This document shows, in pieces, positions 1-10,400 of a stretch of DNA of 64,000 nucleotides; position 1 is the first letter of the stretch; every line of letters starts with the position of its first letter. This stretch comes from Cercis canadensis (Eukaryota; Streptophyta; Magnoliopsida; Fabales; Fabaceae). Both the position numbers and the translations under genes were made by a program. The DNA lies in NCBI GenBank assembly GCA_003255065.1, contig QAOA01004902.1:124001-188000 (forward strand), written 5' to 3'. Below the pieces are notes generated by a model. It searched no databases and was not told where the DNA came from. It worked only from the letters and a program-made list of their open reading frames with translations.

Positions 1-838
1 AAGGACTTGTTTGGTGGACTGATACAAGAGAGATGAAGACAAGCTAACACAAGATTCTATAATTGTCTACTGAGAGTAATATATAATCTCAGGAAAAGCA
101 AGAACATCTAGTCAAGTTTAACAAACCCATGATTCACAATGTTAAAACAAACCTAAATCTTGATGCTTGAAACTGCCTGATAAAATAAGCTCTTTATTAT
201 AACAACTAACATCTCTTATTAGGCCAATTCTGAGATGGCCACTAGAAGAAAGCTGGGTTTTATACATAGGGCCCAACTGTGGAACCACAGATAGGGAGAA
301 GGTAGACATGCTTATACTTCTGCTTAGCTAAGTGACTCTCAAGAGGAAACAAGTAGTAACATTCACACCCACCAATTTAACTGTCTTACAAGAGGGTCAT
401 GCCAAGAGCGATCTAAACTGTTTTAACTGTAATATTTGTATTCCAAATAGAGGGACACTGAATTTTATTTGTTACTGCAACTCATTAATCTTAATTTTAC
501 ATGTTAATCTGTATAAGAAAATATCACAATCCTTTTCCATGAACACTGAAGTGTTGAACAGTTAACCAATTCATGAACATGCCTTAAAAATTCAAACGAA
601 AAAAAAAAAAAAACTACTTTTCTCTTTTCAATTTATGCTAGTAAACTTCAATCCTTGTTCTTAAGATAAAGCAAGTATATAATTGGTCTTTATAATTCTT
701 GGACTCATAATACAAGAGGAAATGAGCGCTGCATCCAGCAATAAGAACCCCAAAAACGTTTTAACACTCAAATGCTTTCATTATATTAGAAATGGCGTTG
801 AAGACGACAAAAAGCAGTAAAATTTGCTAATTGGGTAC
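1..838 (-). other. Probable S20 intron running off the window
   Basis: This AT-rich stretch follows the splice donor at 838-837 of the S20 gene. No S20 C-terminal codons and no other recognisable exon were found in either strand. It contains an A-run at 600-613. The simplest reading is intron sequence, with the last exon beyond base 1. It could instead be the 3' flank of a truncated gene copy. Confidence 0.4.
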
Positions 839-1294
839 CTTCTTCATACGGGTTCTTATCTCGGATTTGTAGGCTTTGTTGTAAATTCGCCGCTTCTCGG
901 CCTGGCGAGCTCTCTTCGCCGCCGAATCAGCCTTTCTTGTAGGAGCTGCCTCGCAAACCACGAAATGTCGAATTGGCCTATTTACTGAGCTGAACGACGA
1001 GCAACCTGAAATCAAACATGAACCCAGAATTCAAAATCCATAGAATCACATTCCACTCATTCTTCAGCTGAAAAATATGGAAGGAACGAGAAATTCTACA
1101 GAACCCAGCAAAGCAAGTAAAAACTAAAGAAGAGAGAGATGAGTACCTTGGGAGAAGACACTGTGAGAAAGGTTTCTAGAAAAGCCGAGACACCCTAAAT
1201 TTGAGGTGGAAGTAGAGGGCGAAGCAGAAGAAGTGAGGCAGAGGCTTCGCGTTCTGGAGGGAAGGGTGAGCCAGGAGCATGAAACAGCTGCCAT
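839..1294 (-). CDS. RPS20: Plastid 30S ribosomal protein S20, 5' part (partial gene)
   Basis: Two exons can be read on the minus strand: 1294-1147 (donor GTACTC) and 1005-839 (acceptor TTTCAG, donor GTACCC). Together they give 105 codons in phase. The first 50 or so residues begin MAAVSCSW, are rich in Ser, Thr and Leu and almost free of acidic residues, as expected of a chloroplast transit peptide. The second exon carries the S20 signature KADSAAKRARQAEKRR followed by IYNKAYKSEIRTRMKK, the start of the helical domain that binds 16S rRNA in the small subunit. The family normally runs about 75 residues further. Reading through the donor gives only V-P-N-stop, and I found no S20 C-terminus in bases 1-838, so the last exon probably lies left of the window. 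The start is the first ATG and follows a short CT-rich leader. Function is known from the family; the truncation is a window effect as far as can be told. Confidence 0.88.
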
Positions 1295-1875
1295 CTCTCT
1301 CTAATCGCAGAGCTCAGTGAGCAAGGCTTTCTTTATCGGTCTCTCATTATCCATTGAGGGGAGGGGATGATGTATAATAGCGTCTTCCCCATACTACCCT
1401 TATGTTATTTTTTGAGAATTTAAGTTATACTTAATCCTGAATAAAGTATTTTATTTTAATTTCATCAGAAAATAATTAGTCTATCATTGATTAGGTAATA
1501 TTTTATATTAATATTAAACGAAATCTATTAATGATGATAAACATAAAAATAAAATTTTGTATAAATTGAAAATAAATTATTTGTTTTATGATCGGGTTTA
1601 ATATTTTATATATTTTTTAACATAAATAATATATATTGGTCAATTAATAACTTTTTTTTGCTTAATATATAAGTTTCAAAATAGAAAATATTAGATTGTT
1701 TATATCAATCATATTTGAGTTATCTAATTTATATTTATATTTAATTGTAAATTAGAACAACTTAAATTTAAACTGAACCCATACAAATTAGATCCCTTAC
1801 CACAAATCAAAAAACTCTTCTACTCAAAACTAAGACAAATAACTCCTTGTGGAAAATGGAGATAGTTCCCACAAT
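1295..1875. other. S20 promoter side and AT-rich spacer
   Basis: The first 60 bases upstream of the S20 ATG are CT-rich on the coding strand and probably form the 5' leader. From about 1385 onward the sequence is extremely AT-rich and holds no gene that I recognise. Confidence 0.4.
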
Positions 1876-2404
1876 TAAACTTGAGTAAACCTACATTTAA
1901 GTCTTTGGACTTTCAAGAAAATCGTTCTTTAAAGATAGAAAACAACAAATTGGTCATCCGTTAATATGAGTTGTTAACTAGTGACAGAATGACTGATGTG
2001 GCACCGTTAAGTGACAAATGACATGTGTGACAATTTAAAATGCCATGTGGTTGCTGATGTGGCAATTTTTTTATCTTTAAAAAGAAGGCACTAGAGAATT
2101 TCTGTGAGAGAGGGAAGAGATAGAGAAAGAGAAAACAAGTGTGAGAGAGAGAAGAGAAGACGTAGTGGAATTTGGTCCGTGTATGCAACGAAGGATACGG
2201 GCGAACACGATGCTCTTGCTCCTAACCTCCCCTTCCTCTTTCCGCTTCAAATTCTCACTCTCGGATTCTTCTTCTTCGTCTTTGCCTTCGCCATTTGAGA
2301 TTATCGACTAGAGACTATGTGTGCTGAGCTTTCTGCCAATGGCAGGGGAATCATCTTTGTCTTCACTAGATATTTGTTGTTTCTCTGTTATCACCAACAA
2401 TAAT

Positions 2405-2734
2405 TATGATGCTAACTGATTTGTCATCATCCATGTCCTGCTTTGGATGCTCAGTGGCTAGTTTCTAAACAAACTTGGAAACCGCTTCTCGGATATCATT
2501 TCGCAGGGAAATGGTTGATATGTTCTTGTTTGTTGGCTCTGTTGAACTCACAACTTTGAGGTCATTCCCACTNTGCTAACTGATTTGTCATCATCCATGT
2601 CCTGCTTTGGATGCTCAGTGGCTAGTTTCTAAACAAACTTGGAAACCGCTTCTCGGATATCATTTCACAGGGAAATGGTTGATATGTTCTTGTTTGTTGG
2701 CTCTGTTGAACTCACAACTTTGAGGTCATTCCCA
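2405..2734. repeat. Direct duplication of about 160 bp joined at a single N
   Basis: The sequence from about 2412 to 2572 is repeated almost exactly right after the N at 2573, with one visible base change. An N exactly at the join suggests two overlapping contigs placed end to end rather than a biological tandem repeat. Confidence 0.75.
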
Positions 2735-2942
2735 CTGGGGTTGGATGTGGAAAACATCAACTTCCTCTCCGTTGTTTCTTCTGCCTTTTTGTCTGATTGA
2801 AACGCCCTGCTAATTGGGTTACTCTTTGTTCCGGAAGTAGAGGCTGTGATGTGAAGCTTGGTTGTTCTTTATTAAAGCTAAATAAATATGGAGCTAAATA
2901 AATATGGTCATCGTGCAACAAAGAAGCTGATAGAAAGCAAGA

Positions 2943-3074
2943 AACCAGCAACATCACATGTGCCCCGAGTTGACTCAATTCATCTGAGTTACATGTGCCC
3001 AAAACCAGCAACCTGAGTTGACTCAGTATCTGCATGTATCAACTGAGTCACATGTGCCCAAAACCAGCAACTCG
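2943..3074. repeat. Short degenerate tandem repeat with ACATGTGCCC and AACCAGCAAC
   Basis: A unit of about 55 bp, marked by GAGTTGACTCA, ACATGTGCCC and AACCAGCAAC, occurs about two and a half times in a row. It lies inside the long-TIR element. No function is visible. Confidence 0.5.
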
Positions 3075-3319
3075 AGGAGTAATAGTAGGAGGATTATTAG
3101 GAGTAATTGTAAAAGGATTATCAGGAGTAATTGTAGGAGATAAAAGTCATGCTGTTAGGTAAAAGTCATGCTCTGTTTTATATACATGTATATATATTCA
3201 CATTAGTTAAAGGAAATCAAGGAAGAAGTTTCAACCCCCACACATATTTTATTATTCTTCAGCGAATGGGTAGTGAACTTGTTGGATCTTTGGCTTTTGC
3301 TTCCTTGATGGGTTTTGGT

Positions 3320-3817
3320 TAGAGCTGTCAAACGGGCCAGCCAGCCTCAACCCGCCACCCAAACGGGGCGGGGCGGGCTGAGAAAACTTCAACCCAACCC
3401 AACCCACTGTGGGTTGTGGGTTAGGCGGGCCAACCCGCCAAAAAAAAAAAAGTAAATTAGTGACTAATAACAATTTAAATCAATGTTAAACACCAAATCA
3501 ATAATAAATAATTTTTCATCACGTAATTCAAATTATTTAAGAGGACCAAAATTAATTAAATAGTCTAACAAAGTAATAAACAATCATTAAAAAACAAGTC
3601 CAAGAAGATTAATACCAACATAATTTTTATAATAAAGATTATAAATTTAAAAAAAAAAAAAATTTACTGGCGGGCCAGCCCGCCCCAACCCACAACCCAA
3701 ACGGGGCGAGCTCAGAAATCCGCTTCCAAACGGGCCAGCAAAACCTTAACCCAACCCAACCTTTTTGCATGGCGGGGCGGGCCAACCCAACGGGCCCAAC
3801 CCATTTTGACACCTCTA
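3320..3817. mobile_element. Non-autonomous hAT element, 498 bp, with 8-bp TSD
   Basis: The element begins TAGAGCTGTCAAACGGGCC and ends with the inverted counterpart CCCATTTTGACACCTCTA. It is flanked on both sides by the perfect 8-bp duplication GTTTTGGT (3312-3319 and 3818-3825). An 8-bp duplication and ends of the TAGxGxTGTCAAA type are the hallmark of hAT (Ac/Ds) elements. The subterminal regions are C/G-rich, with repeated AACCC and GGCGGG motifs, and the middle is AT-rich without coding capacity. It is nested in the right interior of the larger long-TIR element and is therefore younger. Confidence 0.9.
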
Positions 3818-4434
3818 GTTTTGGTGCCACTTTCTCCTTTTTTTTAGACTTACGGAACTTGCTTTGCGAATCCACTTTCTCCGCCACTTTCTTCCCTCTC
3901 TCACACTTGTTTTCTCGTTCTCTATCTCTTCCCTCTCTCACAACAGAGAAATTCTCTAGTGCCCTTTTTTTTTTTTAACTTGTCACATCAACAGCCACAT
4001 GACATTTTAAATTGTCACACATGTCCTTAACGTGCCACTTGTCACTTAACGATGCCACGTCAACCATTCTGTCACTAGTTAACAGCCCACATTAACAGAA
4101 GACCATTTTGTTATGAATATTTTATCTTTCGAGGACTACTTTGTTATTTTCTATCTTTGAAGGACAATTTTGTTAAAAGTTCAATCTTTCGAGGACTCAA
4201 ATGTAGGTTTATTTATTAAACTTTCAGTCAAACCCAATAGTATTCGTAAGAACTGCAGTACTTTAAATTGGGGTGTGTGCTATTAGTTACTATTACATTA
4301 ATGTTATAAGTTCTCAGTCTTCACAGAATTCTGAGTAAAACGTTGTCGTTTGATACGATTGTATATAGCAAAAACTGCTAGAAGGAAAGCCTCATGCTTC
4401 AGGCACTGTCCAACAAACACTGTACTTCTAGAAA

Positions 4435-7400
4435 CTAAAATCTATCGGCCGTAACCACTAGAGGTTGAGCTTCAACATTCTTTCTAACAAGATATGGACC
4501 CCTTCCAACAGCTTCCTCCAGCTGCATGCAAAAGAATTCAATCTTTTATTCTCAGTGCCATTCTTTTTCTTTATTTCTTTTTGAGCATAAGTAAACAAAG
4601 ACACGCACATAGTAGTGGGAAGGTTTTTTTTTTCAAAAAAAAAAAAAAAACTTACCTTTGCAGCTATACCAGCCAGAGCAGGGTCAGTAGAAAGTTTACT
4701 TGACAGCATCAATGATTTGTGTATTGCCTTGCAGCAGTTATGTCTAGCTTCCATACCTGAAATTCTCAATTTCACATATGAAGAAAAGTTCAGGAGGCTG
4801 TACATGTATGCTAGTATGCTATGACTATTGCAGTAGTAATAACAATGATTTATATGGGAAAACGGGAAGAGATCCGGTCATGTTAACTTGAGTCATGTTG
4901 CTTAGATCTAAGCCGTCTATTCCATTTAAGGTCATTTCAACCATTAAAACACATTAATATTTAATGGTTGAAATGAGCTTTAATGGAATAGACGGCTCAG
5001 ATCTGAGCAACATGACTCAAGTGACATGACCTGATCCAAATCCATGGGAAAACATACCTATTTTTGTGGTTTCAGTAATTGGGTCAGTCACTATATTTAC
5101 AATCTCTTGTTTTGAGCAAATCTCCATCAAGCACCATGGGCGGGCAACTAAGCCAATTATCATTCGGTAACCCTGAAAAGATGTTACAAAAAACACCACA
5201 TCAAACTTGATTTATGAAATTTACAAGCAAGTTTCTCTGTTTCACTATTTTGTATGCCATCCCTTTTCATCACTAGAAAATTATGGAAAGAAAGATGTAA
5301 AAGCTTCATTGTTGAATATTGAGTTTTGTCTTCTAAAGTCACCTCAGTATTCATCCTAAAAAACCTAATTAAATAGACTGACGACTTCTAAAGTAACTAA
5401 TGGAGGAACTTTGGCTTTTCTGTTCGGCTAGGAGTAATGCAGAAATCTAAATGCTTCATTGCTGAGTTTTGCCTCTTATAATAACCGGGCATTTCGTTCT
5501 ATAAGATCACCTAAATAGATCAACTTCTAAAGTAATGCAAGAGCAAAGCCATATAAGTGTCATGTTGCGGCTTAAATGAAATTATTATTTGAATACTATA
5601 CTACATGAATACTTATAACACATAGGTTCACATGAATGTCTCACCGCTAAACGGATTTCTGAATCCTGCTGCAAAACTGATAGAAAAAGACCCTGAAAAT
5701 TGCATGATCATTTACAAAGCAGCTAAACATTTCATAAACAGAAATAAATATAATTAGCTAACCAACGAAAAGCACTTGAAACTAAAACAAAGGGATAAAA
5801 GATCACCGATGGTGTCAGCTTTGAGCTTCTGGTTGCTACTTCATAGATTAAGCGCCGCAGGCTTTCTTCTGCATCAGCATTAAGTATGATGTTATTCTCA
5901 GATCGAGTTTCTCCCGAAATGTTTGCTAGAGCATGCAATGCAGCCTGCGATTGCCATTTAAAAAACCATCTCAGAAGCATTAAAGCTGACACAAGTTAGA
6001 ACAGATGTAATATTAGTATATTTCATCTTCCAAGTCAAATGGACATTCCAGTTTTTTTTTTTTCTTCATTATGATTAAATCTCTATTACAATGTAAAGAC
6101 CACATTTCAGAACAGAGCCACAGTTGCTACATCAGATTCTGTAATCTCAGGGAGAACAATAAGTTGGAATTGGTCAGCAATCTCATGGGTCCTAATTCAG
6201 AGGCTATGAGCCTGGGGATACCAGGACATTATGGCTGTCAAACTGCTTGTAGCAAATTGTGATAATGCACAATAAATGCAGCTTTTGTCTTAAAGGCAAT
6301 GTGCTCCTCTGAGTCTACCAGTTAAGTGATTGAACAAAAACAATATAAACAGGGAGCATCAAATTATAGAACTTGGATAATATCCATATTTGGCTACCTT
6401 AAACTCCAAAAGGAAAGGAAAAACATGTAACCAGTTCACTAACCAGCTGTCTACCATGCCCTTGTGGCCCTTGTCGATCAAAAGCAGCATCAATAACATG
6501 TCTTGCAGAAGGTGATAAACCTGAGAGTAGCAATGTAGCTCCTCGGAAAGCTAGGATTGCCACAAAAGCATACATAAATTTACAGTGTTTTAATAAGAGG
6601 CTCTCAGGAACACATGCAAATCAATAATGAATTATTAAGTCACAGTTACATTCTTTTCAGATAATAAATATGCTAAGAACAAAACAAGATCTACAGATTA
6701 ATGCCAAGAGCTTGGAAAATGAGCATCAATTATAGTCCATAGGGAAGAACCATGTAGCAGCAAGCCTAATCATTTCCCAACAAAAGGACTCTGACATTCA
6801 TATTCTACTAATGAAACAAAATCAAAATAATTCGAACTTAAAATTCAAGGTTTCCTTATTAGTATATTAACTTAAATATGCAGGTAAACATTCTTTGACG
6901 CTAAGTAATTCTCAGAAACAATTCATCTCAAGGAAAGGAATAATATCATCTGATGCATGAATCACCTATTCTGAAATTACAAATGGACATTGGAGATCAT
7001 CTCTTCCTTCATTTGCAAAATTGCTTGGCAGATTTGGAGCGATATCTTTGACATTGAGCATTTGGGTTAATTCCTTATGGGATTGCATCATGTACTTAGC
7101 TTCTCTATGAACTTCTGCTCATGGCTTTTTTAGGGGGTTCTTTCATCTGACATGGTGAGGGAATGGAAGGAACTTTTGAGCTTTTTTATTCTTTTTAAAG
7201 TTTTTTTCCCCCTATTTCTACTTCTGTTTTTGTTTTGGCTTAGGAGGATCCTTATCCGCCACTTTCTCTCATTTATCAATAAATTCTTATGTTAAAAAAA
7301 AAAAACATTGTACATATGAACATGGCTGAAAAGATGGGAGGTGACAAACTTCCAGAGCAGACCAATAATGATGAGCACTATAATTAATCCACAAAAATCA

Positions 7401-10400
7401 AATTTCCTATAAAAACGCAGAACTTCTGTACTTTAACTGCAGGTAATGACATACTTACACGATCCTATATGACCCAATGCTTCAAGTGCAGTTTCACATT
7501 CATCTCTATCTGACCTTTCCAATGACACAAGTCTTCCATCAATAGCTGAAATAACATCTTTAACATCTGGATTTAATAGCACATGAGGTATATATTAGTG
7601 AATAATTTGTAGCTCTAATAATTAGTAAAGCACATTGACATTTGACACATTTTCAGGCATGAACCAGCAAAGAGACATACAATATGTGTAATATAAATAT
7701 AAAAACGTTTGCAGAATATCAGTAGTGGTTATTGGTACCAATCTATAATCAAGGAATGTAATGTGCAGATAAACACATGCTAGATTATTAAAATTGTCGG
7801 TGCCAATTTCAATATCTTCCAACAAATATTGGTACCAACAGTAACTCCAGGGATACAAGTGAGTCTTACAAGATTCATCTATGAAGGAGTATATAATTTC
7901 CTTGAAAAGAAGCCTTCCACTTATCATCATCGCTCTTGACCTTAAAATTGATTCCATAGAGTTGTTGCTAACCTCATAAGAAAGAGATGAAATCATATTA
8001 TAAAACAGTTTCACAACATCCAAGAGACAAATTCTAGGCCAGCAAAATAATGACTACCTAATTGTAGAACTAAGCAGTTGAAGGAGGCTAGTCCTAGACA
8101 GAAGCTCCGTACCATGCTCAATCTCTGCCAACTTCATCCATTTCAGCACAAATAGCGATAATATATTAGTATCCATATAATGCAAATCGTCAGAACATTC
8201 AATTCCTTATATTAAGACATACAAACAATCTGCAGCAAAAATTTATTATATATAATCATCTGACAGATTGTTGAACGTTCATGCTTAACTGAATGGATGA
8301 GAGAGAGAACACATAGTAACCTCATATAGAAGTTCCAAAACACTTAAAGTTACAAGAGTATCCTCTGCATTTCTGATTTCTGCCTCCAACAAATTAAGTA
8401 GATTTAACCTGCAAATGATGGATGCTGCGGACCTAGATACAGAAAAAAGCTTCACCACCAAAGACATTACACGAACTCGCCCCTGAATTGGAACAGAAAA
8501 ATAAAAAATTAGTCAATTTAAACATGGCAAACAATGGAAAGATCAAGAGTGAAATCAAAATCAACGTAAGCATTCCTTAACATGCATTTTAATTTCTAGA
8601 TTTTTGATAGAATGGGAAACACCAAAAAGTACTCTTTATTTTCAATGTTATTTGTGAATAACTACTTTTAACTATAGACCTTCCAGTCAAAAGCTTTGCT
8701 TTGGAAAAGCATGATTGGCTCTAATGTTATTCACCATAACTATTTTAAACTATACTTCCAGTCAAAAGCTTTGCTTTACAACAGCATAATTGGCTCATAA
8801 TATGTCTTCAATCAAAGATATTTTAGCTGTAACTGAACAATTTTAGAAGTTAAGCAGAAGTAATTATTCAGTTACTTAGATAAATTTGATATGTTTTAAG
8901 TCGAGCTTTCTCTATTTTCTGAGACATTCTTAGGTGCACTATGTTTTGACAGAATCAATACATATAATTGATGGATTGAAAGATTGGTTACCATACCAGT
9001 GATGAAGATTGTGATGCTAAAAGCCCAAGGTCTGTAGCACCTTCTTTGGCAGATGGAAAGATGATTTCCTACAGTGTTGCATTTCAAGAAACAATCATGA
9101 TTGGTATGGTTTTAATCATACACCTATTGTTCATTTCAGTAGTGGGATTTGAACTAATGGTGAATTAACAATAGAATTAACTTACAATGCCCTCAAGTGA
9201 GCCAGCTAACTTCTTTATTGCATCCATTGCTGCAGCTGCCACTTGTTCATTGCTACATACGCAGAAGGATATGCATATCATGTGATTTATTGCAATGAAT
9301 TTTCAACAATGTTATATTTTACTTGAGAGAAGATAACTATATCTAAGCAAAACAACAGAAAAAGGACTAACAATAAGAAATTTGAAAAAGCATTCCTTAC
9401 TGGTAAACAATAAAGGAAGAATGTCCAAGGAAAAAAAGAAAAAAGAGGAATCTGCTCAAATTCTTATTTACTACTTAGTAATAAACTTGTCTTGAACCCC
9501 TATGAAAAATATCGATATCAACCAGCTGACACTCACCAGCAATTAAAAGTAGCAATCGTGTGCAGGAGACAGGAGTTGTAGGGTTTACTTCAGCAGGAAG
9601 AACATTAGAGAACCCTCTGCTTAATGCTCCAAAGCATCAGCAATAAAGACAACATATGGTTCAAATTATATCCATGATGGTACGAATGAACTCTAAACTA
9701 AATTTGTAGTAGCCTAATTAGCATCCACTTGATTATTGAATCCATGCCACATTCCTAACTATATGTAGGCTAACCCCATAATTAAGGATTACATTGAGTT
9801 GAAAGAAAACTCTTTGGCCAAGCAAGAAAATTATAAGAGTCAGAAAATATAATCTTACCCATTAACAAGGCAATCAAGCAAGAGTGGATATATGTTGGAA
9901 TCTGTAATTAGATGAGCAGCCATGCCAGTCTCATTGTCAAGACTCTCCAGAAGGTAAGTAACCTACAATTTGTCATCGTCAGAGAAAAATAAAGCAGGAA
10001 GCTATCCCATTGCATCAGTAGCAATTTGTATAAATACTTAATTATCAAACCAGTTCAATTCCATTTGAGGAACATAATACCACTCAAATTCACCACTTTA
10101 TTACTGTGAAGTACCAACGAACAACCACATAACCATCATCTTCAATAAGGATAAGTACCAAAGACTACAATAAGATTTAAGGAAAGAAAGAAACAGAGAT
10201 AAGAGGATTAAAAAATAGCAGAGAAGGAAATGAAGACAGTGAGGAGGCCAACCTTAGGAAAAGAATAAGTAGCACAACAAGTTGGGATGGGGGACAGAAG
10301 ACAGTTATTTGTGGACTTCCAAAGTTGCAACAAACAAAATCAGGCCAGAAACTTTGTGAAATGTAGCAAAGATAAATCCGGGTGTTGGCTGAAATTGAGG

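Larger units (their letters stand above)
1876..4225. mobile_element. Long-TIR DNA transposon (Mutator-like, non-autonomous)
   Basis: The two ends are inverted copies of each other over roughly 300 bp. The left arm is about 1876-2165 and the right arm about 3880-4225. Both arms start TAAACCTACATTT inward and share blocks such as TTAACTAGTGACAGAATG, TGTGTGACAATTTAAAATG and GGCACTAGAGAATTTCT before a purine-rich inner part. Arms this long with no transposase ORF are typical of Mutator-like elements. The interior (2165-3880) has a GC-richer, partly open stretch at 2190-2300 that could be a captured host fragment, but I do not recognise it. The interior also contains a 498-bp hAT insertion and a duplicated segment next to an N. 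No clear target-site duplication was found, so the superfamily is an inference. The element separates the S20 and S5b-like genes. Confidence 0.72.

Noticed and set aside
827..838. S20 ending with V-P-N-stop inside the window
   Set aside because: The bases after KK form a splice donor, and the S20 family continues for about 75 residues, so reading through is not the real end.
2757..3260. Solo LTR of a Copia-type element
   Set aside because: The segment looks LTR-like near 3180 but lacks matched TG...CA ends, a primer-binding site and a 5-bp duplication.
9530..9640. Extra exon in intron 5 of the S5b-like gene
   Set aside because: The minus strand has a good donor (CTG-GTGAGT) here, but exons 5 and 6 already join in phase and match the family without it.
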